Shown here piece after piece: positions 6,584 through 13,530 of a DNA stretch of 14,068 nucleotides (position 1 is the stretch's first letter; each line of letters begins with the position of its first letter). Below the pieces are notes generated by a model, which had not been told where the DNA came from, searched no databases, and saw only the letters and a list, made by a program, of their open reading frames with translations. The DNA is from UBA1038 sp964480995 (GTDB taxonomy: Bacteria > Bacillota > Clostridia > Christensenellales > Aristaeellaceae): assembly GCA_964480995.1 (NCBI GenBank), contig CAYZRZ010000043.1, forward strand, positions 1-14,068, given 5' to 3'. Position numbers and translations under genes: made by a program.

Positions 6584-7905
6584 TTTTCTTCTCCTTGCAC
6601 AAAGGCGTCATAGATGGCCTGTACGGCCTGCTCAAAGTCACGGTTTTCCACGCCGACCAGTATGTTAAGCTCGCTCGCGCCCTGGGAGATCATCCTGATG
6701 TTGATGCCCTGCCCGGCCAGCGCCCCGAATACGCGCGCAGCTACGCCCTTTTCACGGCTCATGCCATGCCCCACCACGGCGATCAGGGCCATGGACGGCA
6801 TGATGGCCAGGTTGTCCGGCTGGCAGTAGATGCCGATCTCCTCCAGTATCTTCTTTTCCTTGCTGTGAATATGCGCCTGGGACACGATCACAGAGATTGT
6901 GTCTATGCCGGCCGGCATGTTTTCGATGGGCACGTCGTTGCTCTCAAACACGCTGATCAGTTTCCTGAGGAAATTCTCCTCTTCGCGAAGCCTGTCCTTT
7001 TCCACGGAGATGACGCAAAAATCCTTGCGGCCCGCAATGCCCGTCAGGATCGTATCCTTCTTTTCAAGCGCCTTGGGCAGGATCAGCGTGCCCGGATCAT
7101 CAGGCCGGCGGGTGTTTTTGATGTGGATGGGGATATCCGCCTGCCGCACCGGAAACACGGCGTCCTCATGCAGCACCTGCGCGCCCATGTAGGAAAGCTC
7201 CCTCAGTTCCTTGTAGGTGACGCTGCGGATAGGCCGGGCATCGCGCACGACACGGGGATCCGCCATCAGGAAGCCCGAAACATCGGTCCAGTTTTCATAG
7301 AGCTGCGCGTCCGTGCCCCTGGCGATCAACGCCCCCGTGATGTCGCTGCCGCCGCGGGAGAAGGTGAGGATCTCCCCCCGTTCATCGCATCCGTAGAATC
7401 CCGGTATCACCGCGCTGGGGACCGCGGCGAGCCGCTTCTTGATGAGGCGGTCGGTCTCCGGCGCGTCCAGGACACCGTCCATGTCAAAGCGTATCAGCTC
7501 CGCGCTGTCCACGAAGGGCCAGCCCAGATGCTCAGCCAGCAGGAGGGCGCTGACATATTCCCCGCGGCTGGCACAGTAATCCCGGCTGGCCCCCCGTCGG
7601 ATCTCCCCGCAGATGCCGTCCAGTGTCTCCCCCAGCGGCAGGGTCAGCCTAAGTCCGCTTTTGATCTCCTCAAAGCGGCCGCGGATGATCTCAAACACAT
7701 CCTCAAACTGCAGCTGGTGGCTGGCCAGCTGATAGCACATCAGCAGCATGTCGGTGATCTTGTGATCGCGGTCATAGCGCTTGCCGGGCGCTGAAACGAC
7801 TATGTAGCGCCTGTTCGGGTCGCTTTTGACGATGTCCGCCGCGTGCCTGAAGCTGTCCGCGTCCGCCAGGGAGGTCCCCCCAAATTTCGCCACAACCGTT
7901 CTCAT
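6580..7905 (-). CDS. lysC: Aspartokinase with two C-terminal ACT domains
   Basis: Phosphorylates aspartate with ATP, the committed step of the pathway continued by asd and hom. From the ATG at 7905 the protein has 441 residues: kinase domain with KFGGTSLADA (7-16), YIVVSAPGK (34-42), SRGGSDITGALIA (183-195) and WTDVSGFLMADPR (206-218), then ACT domains from about 297 and 373. The single-polypeptide ThrD/LysC III-like form of about 450 residues, without the internal beta start of LysC II, fits best. The start is set by GGAGG 6 nt upstream; an in-frame ATG at 7923 has no ribosome site. ACT domains in this family bind lysine and/or threonine, so feedback inhibition is expected; which effector acts cannot be read. 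It is the first gene of the operon under its own strong promoter. Confidence 0.95.
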   Translation of the reverse strand: MRTVVAKFGGTSLADADSFRHAADIVKSDPNRRYIVVSAPGKRYDRDHKITDMLLMCYQLASHQLQFEDVFEIIRGRFEEIKSGLRLTLPLGETLDGICGEIRRGASRDYCASRGEYVSALLLAEHLGWPFVDSAELIRFDMDGVLDAPETDRLIKKRLAAVPSAVIPGFYGCDERGEILTFSRGGSDITGALIARGTDAQLYENWTDVSGFLMADPRVVRDARPIRSVTYKELRELSYMGAQVLHEDAVFPVRQADIPIHIKNTRRPDDPGTLILPKALEKKDTILTGIAGRKDFCVISVEKDRLREEENFLRKLISVFESNDVPIENMPAGIDTISVIVSQAHIHSKEKKILEEIGIYCQPDNLAIMPSMALIAVVGHGMSREKGVAARVFGALAGQGINIRMISQGASELNILVGVENRDFEQAVQAIYDAFVQGEEK

Positions 7906-7911
7906 GCCGTT

Positions 7912-7916
7912 CCTCC
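7912..7916 (-). promoter_or_regulatory. Shine-Dalgarno that fixes the lysC start
   Basis: GGAGG on the minus strand, 6 nt before the ATG at 7905. This selects the shorter 441-residue aspartokinase over a 447-residue version starting at 7923, inside which this site would otherwise lie. Confidence 0.8.
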
Positions 7917-7947
7917 GTTTCATCGCCGGATGAATAATATGCGTTTT

Positions 7948-7976
7948 ATCTTATCAGTACTCAAAATTTATGTCAA
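7948..7976 (-). promoter_or_regulatory. Strong promoter of the lysC-asd-hom operon
   Basis: On the minus strand the -35 is a perfect TTGACA (7976-7971), the spacer 17 bp, and the -10 TAAGAT (7953-7948) preceded by TGA, giving an extended -10. Transcription would begin near 7941, leaving a leader of only about 36 nt, too short for a lysine riboswitch or a T-box. Confidence 0.8.
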
Positions 7977-7998
7977 TAAATTCATAATGCGGATCTCT

Positions 7999-8024
7999 CG
8001 GCTTTGCATTTCTCGCACAAGCCG
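7999..8024. other. Imperfect inverted repeat upstream of the lysC promoter
   Basis: CGGCTTTGC (7999-8007) pairs with GCACAAGCCG (8015-8024) with one bulged base and a 7-nt spacer. It lies about 23 bp upstream of the lysC -35 and just past the gpmI terminator. It could be an operator, or a second hairpin in read-through gpmI RNA; there is no further evidence. Confidence 0.3.
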
Positions 8025-8029
8025 GATGC

Positions 8030-8061
8030 AAAAATCCCGCCGGACAGCTGTCCGGCGGGAT
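8030..8061 (-). terminator. Rho-independent terminator after gpmI
   Basis: A perfect GC-rich palindrome at 8034-8061 (ATCCCGCCGGACAG and its complement) forms a stem of up to 14 bp less the tip. On the minus strand it is followed by TTTTT (8034-8030). It begins 20 nt after the gpmI stop. This is the clearest terminator in the window and separates the glycolytic genes from lysC. Confidence 0.88.
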
Positions 8062-8081
8062 CAAATCGTTTTTATTCCGGA

Positions 8082-9620
8082 TCAGAAGAGGGGTATGCCC
8101 GTCATCTGGGAAGGGATCTCCAGTCCCATGGATTTGAGCATCGTAGGGGCGATGTCGCACAGCCTGCCGCCTTCGCGCAATTGCATGCCCGCAAACTGTC
8201 CGCCGCAGGCGATGAAGGGCACGGGATAGGTGGTATGGGCGGTGAAGGGTTCGCCGGTCACGTAGTCGATCATCTGGTCGGCGTTGCCGTGGTCGGCAGT
8301 CACGAAGGCGACGCCATCGTGGCGGATGATCTCATCCACCAGGATGCCGACATCCTTGTCCACTTCCTTCACGGCAGCCTCCGCCGCCGCCATGAAGCCG
8401 GTATGGCCCACCATGTCGCAGTTGGCGTAGTTGAGGATCATCACGTCATATTTTTCGGAACGGATGGCCTCCAGCGCCTTCCCGGTGACCTCGGGGGCAG
8501 ACATCTCCGGCAGCAGGTCGAAAGTGGCCACCTTGCTGGAAGGCACCAGGATCCTGTCCTCCCCCTCGTAAGGGGTTTCAACGCCGCCGTTGAAGAAGAA
8601 GGTGACATGCGCGTACTTCTGCGTCTCGGCAATGTGCAGCTGGGTCATACCCAGCTTTGACAGATACTCCGCCAGCGTCATATCCAGGTTGCTGGGCGGG
8701 TTCACGACCTTCAGGCCGGTGAAGGTCTCATCGTACTGTGTCATGGTCACGAACTGCAGGGGCATGAAGCCCTTGGCCCGCTGGAAGCCGGTGAAGCCTT
8801 CATCGATGAAGGCGCGGGTCAATTGACGGGCGCGATCCGGGCGGAAGTTGAAGAATATCACGCTGTCACGCGGCTGCACGGCTGCCACCGGGCGGCCTTC
8901 CTTGAGGATCGCGGTGGGCAGGACGAACTCATCGTTCACGCCCAATTCATAGCTTTGCTTCACGGCCTGCTCGGGGCTGTCAGCCGCGACGCCCTTGCCC
9001 AGAACGATCGCGTCATAGCCCAGCTGCACGCGGGACCAGATATTGTCCCTGTCCATGCCGTAGTAGCGGCCCTGGATGGAGGCAATCTCGCCCACGCCGA
9101 TCTCTTTGATCTTCGCTTCCAGCTCCCTGATAAACTCAAGCCCGCTGGTCGGGGGCACGTCGCGGCCGTCCAGCAGCGCGTGTATATAGACCCGCTTCAC
9201 GCCGCGCTTTTTGGCCATTTCCAGCAGGGCATACAGATGGCTGTTGTGGCTGTGCACGCCGCCGTCAGACAGCAAGCCGATCAGGTGAAGGGCCGTGCCC
9301 TGCGCGACGGCTTCATCCATCGCCCAGATCAGGGGCTCCTTTTTAAAGAAGTCGCCATCCCGGATGTCCTTGGTGATGCGGGTCAGCTCCTGATACACCA
9401 CGCGGCCCGCGCCCAGGTTAAGATGGCCGACCTCGCTGTTGCCCATCTGCCCGTCGGGCAGGCCGACCGACATGCCGCTGGCGCCCAGCTGCGTATGGGG
9501 ATAGGCGGCCTTCAGGCGGTCCACATTGGGGGTGCCCGCCGAGACCACGGCATTCCCTACGGGGTTGGGGTTGATGCCAAACCCGTCCATAATAATCAGC
9601 GCCGTCATTTTTTTAGACAT
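8082..9620 (-). CDS. gpmI: 2,3-bisphosphoglycerate-independent phosphoglycerate mutase
   Basis: Interconverts 3- and 2-phosphoglycerate in glycolysis using two metal ions (usually manganese) and a phosphoserine intermediate. The 512 residues match the full-length family. They show metal ligand Asp12 in IIMDGFG, nucleophile Ser62 in GQMGNSEVGHLN, the GLLSDGGVHSH block (115-125), HALLDGRDVPP (147-157), FNFRPDRARQL (258-267), the metal-site motifs NYANCDMVGHTG (Asp402, His405) and TADHGNADQM (Asp443, His444), and AHTTYPVPF (His461). The start ATG at 9620 has AAAGGAG at an 8-nt spacing; the ATG at 9608 is too far from a ribosome site. It follows pgk-tpiA on the same strand after 166 nt that hold two notable hairpins and a -10 box. 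A terminator follows it. Confidence 0.97.
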   Translation of the reverse strand: MSKKMTALIIMDGFGINPNPVGNAVVSAGTPNVDRLKAAYPHTQLGASGMSVGLPDGQMGNSEVGHLNLGAGRVVYQELTRITKDIRDGDFFKKEPLIWAMDEAVAQGTALHLIGLLSDGGVHSHNSHLYALLEMAKKRGVKRVYIHALLDGRDVPPTSGLEFIRELEAKIKEIGVGEIASIQGRYYGMDRDNIWSRVQLGYDAIVLGKGVAADSPEQAVKQSYELGVNDEFVLPTAILKEGRPVAAVQPRDSVIFFNFRPDRARQLTRAFIDEGFTGFQRAKGFMPLQFVTMTQYDETFTGLKVVNPPSNLDMTLAEYLSKLGMTQLHIAETQKYAHVTFFFNGGVETPYEGEDRILVPSSKVATFDLLPEMSAPEVTGKALEAIRSEKYDVMILNYANCDMVGHTGFMAAAEAAVKEVDKDVGILVDEIIRHDGVAFVTADHGNADQMIDYVTGEPFTAHTTYPVPFIACGGQFAGMQLREGGRLCDIAPTMLKSMGLEIPSQMTGIPLF

Positions 9621-9628
9621 GTTCTCTG

Positions 9629-9697
9629 CTCCTTTTGCGGGTCGAAACCATTTTGCCGGTCTGGCCCGCGCCTGACATCGCCCCGCAAAAGCAGGGC
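9629..9697 (-). promoter_or_regulatory. Possible RNA switch in the gpmI leader masking the Shine-Dalgarno
   Basis: In the minus-strand RNA, CTTTTGCGGG (9691-9682) is perfectly complementary to CCCGCAAAAG (9641-9632), which includes AAAG of the gpmI ribosome site AAGGAG (9634-9629). The same upstream arm can instead form a local 7-bp hairpin GCCCUGC-UUUU-GCGGGGC (9697-9680, one G-U pair). The two structures exclude each other, one hiding and one exposing the ribosome site. No known riboswitch class was recognised. The pairing is seen; the function is inferred. Confidence 0.4.
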
Positions 9698-9712
9698 GTT
9701 CATTCCTTCATC

Positions 9713-9718
9713 ATTATA
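9713..9718 (-). promoter_or_regulatory. TATAAT -10 box, putative gpmI promoter
   Basis: A perfect -10 on the minus strand, about 93 nt before the gpmI start. No good -35 lies 16-18 bp upstream; the position is occupied by CGCCCA, within the arm of the hairpin/operator at 9735-9767. A promoter here would need an activator, or be weak. Confidence 0.4.
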
Positions 9719-9734
9719 CCCATGCCGCATAAGC

Positions 9735-9767
9735 TTGGGCGCTCATTGTCAACCAATCAGCGCCCAA
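9735..9767. other. Near-perfect inverted repeat between tpiA and gpmI
   Basis: TTGGGCGCT-C-ATTG, loop TCAAC, then CAAT-C-AGCGCCCAA: 13 of 14 positions pair, with a C-C mismatch (G-G on the other strand). It lies 20 nt after the tpiA stop, so it could terminate or attenuate pgk-tpiA transcripts, but no U tract follows in either direction. It also overlaps the -35 position of the putative gpmI promoter, so it may be an operator. Confidence 0.5.
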
Positions 9768-9786
9768 AGCATATATGGCTATATAA

Positions 9787-10539
9787 TTACCGGTCGAAAT
9801 TGACGACCTTGCTGAAATCCTCCGCCTTCAGGGACGCGCCGCCGATGAGGCCGCCGTCGATCTCCGGCTGGGCCATCAGGCCCTTGACGTTCTTGGGGTT
9901 CATGCTGCCGCCGTACTGTATGCGCACCTTGCCGGCTGCCGCTTTGCCGTATTTGGCGGCCACAGCCTTGCGGATGACCGCGATGGTCTCATTGGCCTGC
10001 TCGTCGGTCGCGGTCAGGCCGGTGCCGATCGCCCATACAGGCTCGTAGGCAATGACCACCTTGGCCACTTCTTCTTTGGTCAGGCCGGTCAGGGCCGTCA
10101 GGGTCTGATAGGTGACCAGGTCATCGGTATAGCCGGCTTCGCGCTGCTCCTTCTTCTCGCCCACGCAGACGATCGGGATCAGCCCCGCCTTGACGGCGGC
10201 CAGGGTGCGAAGGTTGACCGTCTCATCGGTCTCGCCGAAATACTGCCTGCGCTCGCTGTGGCCGATGATCACATAATCCACTTTGCAGGCCTTGAGCATC
10301 TGGGCGCTCAGTTCGCCGGTGTAGGCCCCGCTCTCCTTAAAGTGCACGTTCTGCGCGCCGACTTTGATCTTGCTGCCGCGAACAGCCTGCACGGCAGCGG
10401 GGATATCCACGGCGGGCACGCAGACGACGACCTGCGCGGCCGCGTCCTTCACCAGGGGCTTCAGCTCCGCGATCAGTTCCGCCGCTTCCTGCGGGGTCTT
10501 ATTCATCTTCCAGTTGCCGGCAATGATGGGTTTACGCAT
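9787..10539 (-). CDS. tpiA: Triosephosphate isomerase
   Basis: Interconverts dihydroxyacetone phosphate and glyceraldehyde 3-phosphate; a cytosolic TIM-barrel homodimer. The 250 residues carry all key elements: Asn9 and Lys11 in AGNWKMN, His94 in IIGHSERRQYF, catalytic Glu166 in AYEPVWAIGTG (which includes the flexible loop 6 hinge), IQYGGSMNPKN (207-217) and GGLIGGASL (229-237). Length and motifs are fully typical. The start ATG at 10539 follows AAGGAG at a 10-nt spacing; that site overlaps the pgk stop codon (TAAGGAG). The gap to pgk is 14 nt, so the two form one operon, most likely transcribed from the promoter before pgk. Confidence 0.98.
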   Translation of the reverse strand: MRKPIIAGNWKMNKTPQEAAELIAELKPLVKDAAAQVVVCVPAVDIPAAVQAVRGSKIKVGAQNVHFKESGAYTGELSAQMLKACKVDYVIIGHSERRQYFGETDETVNLRTLAAVKAGLIPIVCVGEKKEQREAGYTDDLVTYQTLTALTGLTKEEVAKVVIAYEPVWAIGTGLTATDEQANETIAVIRKAVAAKYGKAAAGKVRIQYGGSMNPKNVKGLMAQPEIDGGLIGGASLKAEDFSKVVNFDR

Positions 10540-10553
10540 AGTTTATATACTCC

Positions 10554-11738
10554 TTAAAGATCGTTGAGGGCGGCTACGCCGGGCAGCTCCAGGCCTTCGA
10601 GGAACTCAAGCGACGCGCCGCCGCCGGTGGAGATGTGGCTCATCTTGTCGCCAAAGCCCAGCTGCACCACGGCCGCCGCGCTGTCGCCGCCGCCGATGAT
10701 GGTGACGGCCTCGCTCTCGGCCATCGCCTTGGCCACAGCCACGGTGCCCGCCGCGAAGTTTGACATCTCGGATACGCCCATCGGGCCGTTCCACACCACG
10801 GTCTTGGCGCCTCGGATCGCTTCGGCAAAGGCCTTCTGCGCCTTGGGGCCGATATCGAGGCCCAGGTAGCCCTCGGGAATCTTGTAGGAATCAACCACTT
10901 CGATCTTGGCGTCGTTGCTGTAGGCATCCGCGGCCACGCTGTCTTCGGGCAGCAGGAGCTTCACGCCCTTTGCCTTCGCCTTCTCGATCATCTCCAGGGC
11001 GTACTCCAGACGGTCGGCCTCAAGCAGTGACTTGCCGATCTCGCCGCCCTGCGCCTTGATGAAGGTATAGGCCATGCCGCCGCCGACGATGAGAACATCC
11101 ACTTTCTCAAGCAGGTTGTTGATCACGCCGATCTTGTCGGAAACCTTCGCGCCGCCCAGGATGGCCACAAAGGGACGATCCGGGTTTTCAACGGCGCCGC
11201 CCAGGAACTTCAGCTCCTTCTCGATGAGGAAGCCGGACACTGCGGGCAGGTAATGGGCCACGCCCTCGGTGGAGGCGTGGGCGCGATGGGCTGTGCCGAA
11301 GGCGTCGTTGACATAGATATCGCCGTAGCCGGAAAGCTTCTTCGCGAAATCAGGATCATTCTTTTCCTCTTCATTATGGAAGCGGAGGTTTTCAAGCAGG
11401 CAGACTTCGCCTTCCTTCAGGGAGGCAACCGTGCGGTCCGCGTCTTCGCCGATGACATCCTTGGCCATCTTGACGGGACGGCCCAGCAGCTCGCTCAGAC
11501 GCAGGGCAGCGGGGGCCAGGGAGTACTTCATGTTGAACTCGCCCTTGGGGCGGCCCAGGTGGCTCATCAGCACGACTTTGGCGTTCTGGTCCACCAGATA
11601 TTTGATGGTGGGCAGCGCGCCCGCAATGCGGTTATCGTCGGTGATCTTGCCTTCCTTGTCCTGCGGTACGTTGAAATCAACGCGGACGATGACACGCTTG
11701 CCCTTTAGATCGATATCCCGGATTGTTTTCTTGCTCAT
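10554..11738 (-). CDS. pgk: Phosphoglycerate kinase
   Basis: Transfers the phosphate of 1,3-bisphosphoglycerate to ADP, the first ATP-forming step of glycolysis. The 394 residues match the family length. Motifs are RVDFNVP (19-25), MSHLGRPKG (58-66), LLENLRFHNEE (114-124), NDAFGTAHRAHAS (144-156), ILGGAKVSDKIGVI (193-206), VVWNGPMGVSE (314-324), IIGGGDSAAA (347-356) and STGGGASLEFLEG (370-382). The start ATG at 11738 has GAGGAG 6 nt upstream. It is the first gene of pgk-tpiA, with a good promoter at 11800-11828. Unlike many Bacillota clusters there is no gap gene or cggR directly upstream; the HIT gene is there instead. Confidence 0.98.
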   Translation of the reverse strand: MSKKTIRDIDLKGKRVIVRVDFNVPQDKEGKITDDNRIAGALPTIKYLVDQNAKVVLMSHLGRPKGEFNMKYSLAPAALRLSELLGRPVKMAKDVIGEDADRTVASLKEGEVCLLENLRFHNEEEKNDPDFAKKLSGYGDIYVNDAFGTAHRAHASTEGVAHYLPAVSGFLIEKELKFLGGAVENPDRPFVAILGGAKVSDKIGVINNLLEKVDVLIVGGGMAYTFIKAQGGEIGKSLLEADRLEYALEMIEKAKAKGVKLLLPEDSVAADAYSNDAKIEVVDSYKIPEGYLGLDIGPKAQKAFAEAIRGAKTVVWNGPMGVSEMSNFAAGTVAVAKAMAESEAVTIIGGGDSAAAVVQLGFGDKMSHISTGGGASLEFLEGLELPGVAALNDL

Positions 11739-11766
11739 GGCTGTCTCCTCTTGTTCATTTTACACA

Positions 11767-11784
11767 GGCGCGAATCATCACGCC
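11767..11784 (-). other. Small hairpin in the pgk 5' leader
   Basis: GGCGTGA-TGAT-TCGCGCC on the minus strand forms a 7-bp stem with one G-U pair and a 4-nt loop. It begins about 9 nt after the predicted transcription start. Such 5' hairpins can stabilise mRNA; there is no sign that it blocks the ribosome site. Confidence 0.35.
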
Positions 11785-11799
11785 AAAATATCCATTGCC

Positions 11800-11828
11800 A
11801 TTATACCAAAATTAACCCCCCGGAACAA
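11800..11828 (-). promoter_or_regulatory. Promoter of pgk-tpiA
   Basis: On the minus strand the -35 is TTGTTC (11828-11823), the spacer 17 bp, and the -10 a perfect TATAAT (11805-11800). The predicted leader is about 55 nt. The box lies about 50 bp after the HIT stop. Confidence 0.8.
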
Positions 11829-11876
11829 GCAAAAGGGATAAGTTTTTCACATTTTATTCCGGATTCGAGCCAAAAT

Positions 11877-12224
11877 TTACCCCATCTGCCCCGTCAGCTG
11901 CCTGCCGCCGATGACGTGAAAGTGCAGGTGCGGCACGCTCTGGCAGGCATGCCCGCCGCAGTTGGAGACGAGGCGGTAACCGCCCTCGCGGATGCCAAGC
12001 TCACCGGCGACGGTATCGGCTGCCCGCAGGCAGGCGGCCAGCTCCGTGTCGGTCAGGCCGTCCAGGTTATTCAGGCCCGGAGCGTGCCGCCTGGGGACGA
12101 TCAGGGCATGGCCGGGGGCCTGCGGCTGGATATCCAAAAAGGCAAGGCAGTACTGATCCTCCCAGATTTTTTTTGACGGAATATCACCCTTGATGATCCT
12201 GCAAAACAGGCAGTCCTCAGACAT
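11877..12224 (-). CDS. HIT family protein (HinT-like nucleotide hydrolase)
   Basis: A 115-residue histidine-triad protein; HinT-type members hydrolyse purine nucleoside phosphoramidates and related adenylates. The triad HLHFH (99-103, in PHLHFHVIGGR) gives the three histidines, the middle or last being catalytic. Cys5 and Cys8 at the N-terminus (CLFCRII) match the zinc-binding variant. HALIVPRRH (39-47) is the other family block. The segment normally read as AGQSV appears as ACQSV (93-97), a small change beside the triad. The start ATG at 12224 is preceded by AAAGGGAGGG. It lies 17 nt after mtaB and probably shares its transcript. The cellular role in most bacteria is unclear. Confidence 0.93.
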   Translation of the reverse strand: MSEDCLFCRIIKGDIPSKKIWEDQYCLAFLDIQPQAPGHALIVPRRHAPGLNNLDGLTDTELAACLRAADTVAGELGIREGGYRLVSNCGGHACQSVPHLHFHVIGGRQLTGQMG

Positions 12225-12241
12225 AAAAGACCCTCCCTTTG

Positions 12242-13525
12242 TTATATTAAGATGCCTTCAAAGCGATCCCTGCCCAGCTTAAAGAGGCGCACAGGCGCGA
12301 TCTGCCCCTGCCTTGCCCCCCTGGCATACACTTCCACATACTGGGGCGTATAGCCGGAGGCGCCGTCTCCGCTCTCCTCCTCAAACAGCACATCCTGCAC
12401 TGTATCCAGCAGGCTTTGGCGGTAATGATCCGCCAGTTCCTCTCCCAGGGCGATCAGGCGGCGCGCCCGCTCTTCCTTAACGGCCTTGGGCAATTGGCCG
12501 TCCATCGAGGCGGCCGGCGTCCCCTCGCGCCTGGAGTAGGGAAAGACATGGATGCGCGCGAAACCCACCTCTTTGCAGAAATCCAGGGTCTGTGAAAACT
12601 CCTCCTCCGTCTCGCCGGGAAAGCCCGTGATCACATCCGTGGTCAGCGCGCAGCCGGGGAAGGCGGCCTGAAGCCTGCGGGCCGCCGCCAGATACTCAGA
12701 GGCCGTGTATCTGCGGCGCATGCTCTTGAGTACCCTGTCGCTGCCCGACTGCAGCGAGAGGTGGAACTGGGGGCAGAGCTTGTTGATCTTCGAAAACTCG
12801 GTAACAAATTCATCCGTCGCGATCACCGGCTCCAGCGAGCCCAGGCGGATGCGCCTGATGCCCGGGGCCTCGGCCGCCGCGCGGATGGCATCCAACAAAG
12901 TGTCGGCGCCGCCCAGATCGCGCCCGTAGCTTGACAGGTGGATACCGGTCAGCACCGCCTCGCTGTAGCCCGCCCGGGACAGCCGCAGCGCCTCCTCCCT
13001 GACATCACTGACATCACGCGATCGGATGCCGCCGCGCACATAGGGGATGATGCAAAAGGCGCAGTAGCGGTCACAGCCCTCCTGTATCTTCATCACCGCG
13101 CGGGTGTGGCCGTCGAAGTTCGCGATCTCCATCTTTTCAAAAGGCACGCGCAGCACGCTGTCCACCGCGGCGATGGATGTATCGTGGGCCACCGCCTCAT
13201 TGAGCAGGGAAACGATCTCATTTCTGCGCTGGTTGCCTATCACCAGGCGCAGACCGCGGCTGAGCAGCCCTTCCGCGTCCTTTTGCGCCAGGCAGCCGGC
13301 CAGAACCACCTCAGCCCCGGGGTTTTGCTTCATCGCGCGGCGCACGGCCTGCAGGCTCTTTTTTTCGCCCGTTCCCGTCACCACGCAGCTGTTGATCACA
13401 TACACATCGGCCCGCTCGTGGAAATTCCGGGCCTCATAGCCCGCCTTTAAAAACTGCTCCAGCATCGCCTGGCTGTCATACTGGTTCACCTTGCAGCCCA
13501 GGGTATAAAACGCGACTGTACTCAA
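12242..13525 (-). CDS. mtaB: tRNA t6A37 methylthiotransferase MtaB
   Basis: A radical-SAM enzyme that adds a methylthio group to t6A at position 37 of tRNAs reading ANN codons. The 427 residues hold the N-terminal UPF0004 domain with cluster cysteines Cys11 (YTLGCKVNQ), Cys47 (NSCVVT) and Cys78 (AGCLAQ). The radical-SAM CxxxCxxC is in QEGCDRYCAFCIIPYVRG (Cys151, 155, 158), followed by HLSLQSGSDRVLKSMRR and the TDVITGFPGET block, then a C-terminal TRAM-like region. FYTLGCKVNQYD distinguishes MtaB from MiaB and RimO. The start is a TTG at 13525, where GGAG stands 8 nt upstream and family alignment fits; no in-frame ATG does better. It begins 5 nt after rsmE, the usual Bacillota neighbour. Confidence 0.94.
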   Translation of the reverse strand: MSTVAFYTLGCKVNQYDSQAMLEQFLKAGYEARNFHERADVYVINSCVVTGTGEKKSLQAVRRAMKQNPGAEVVLAGCLAQKDAEGLLSRGLRLVIGNQRRNEIVSLLNEAVAHDTSIAAVDSVLRVPFEKMEIANFDGHTRAVMKIQEGCDRYCAFCIIPYVRGGIRSRDVSDVREEALRLSRAGYSEAVLTGIHLSSYGRDLGGADTLLDAIRAAAEAPGIRRIRLGSLEPVIATDEFVTEFSKINKLCPQFHLSLQSGSDRVLKSMRRRYTASEYLAAARRLQAAFPGCALTTDVITGFPGETEEEFSQTLDFCKEVGFARIHVFPYSRREGTPAASMDGQLPKAVKEERARRLIALGEELADHYRQSLLDTVQDVLFEEESGDGASGYTPQYVEVYARGARQGQIAPVRLFKLGRDRFEGILI

Positions 13526-13530
13526 TCTAT

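Noticed and set aside
6550..7794. 414-codon plus-strand frame opposite lysC
   Set aside because: The opposite strand encodes an unmistakable aspartokinase; the antisense product is His/Asp/Gln/Arg-rich without a recognisable domain and has no convincing ribosome site.
7906..7923. Aspartokinase start at the ATG at 7923
   Set aside because: It has no ribosome site, and the strong GGAGG lies inside this extension, 6 nt before the ATG at 7905.
9713..9752. TTGACA (9752-9747) as the -35 partner of TATAAT (9718-9713)
   Set aside because: The spacer would be 28 bp, far beyond the 16-19 bp that works; no -10 lies 17 bp from the TTGACA.
8823..9803. 326-codon plus-strand frame opposite gpmI
   Set aside because: Antisense shadow of a highly conserved enzyme in GC-rich DNA; it also crosses the gpmI promoter region and has no recognisable motif.
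8070..11864. Shared 13-mer TTTTATTCCGGAT just after the gpmI stop (8070-8082) and the HIT stop (11852-11864)
   Set aside because: A single 13-base match is expected by chance about once in a window of this size; no surrounding similarity was seen.
12938..13450. 170-codon plus-strand frame opposite mtaB
   Set aside because: Antisense to the radical-SAM region of mtaB; no motif or start signal.
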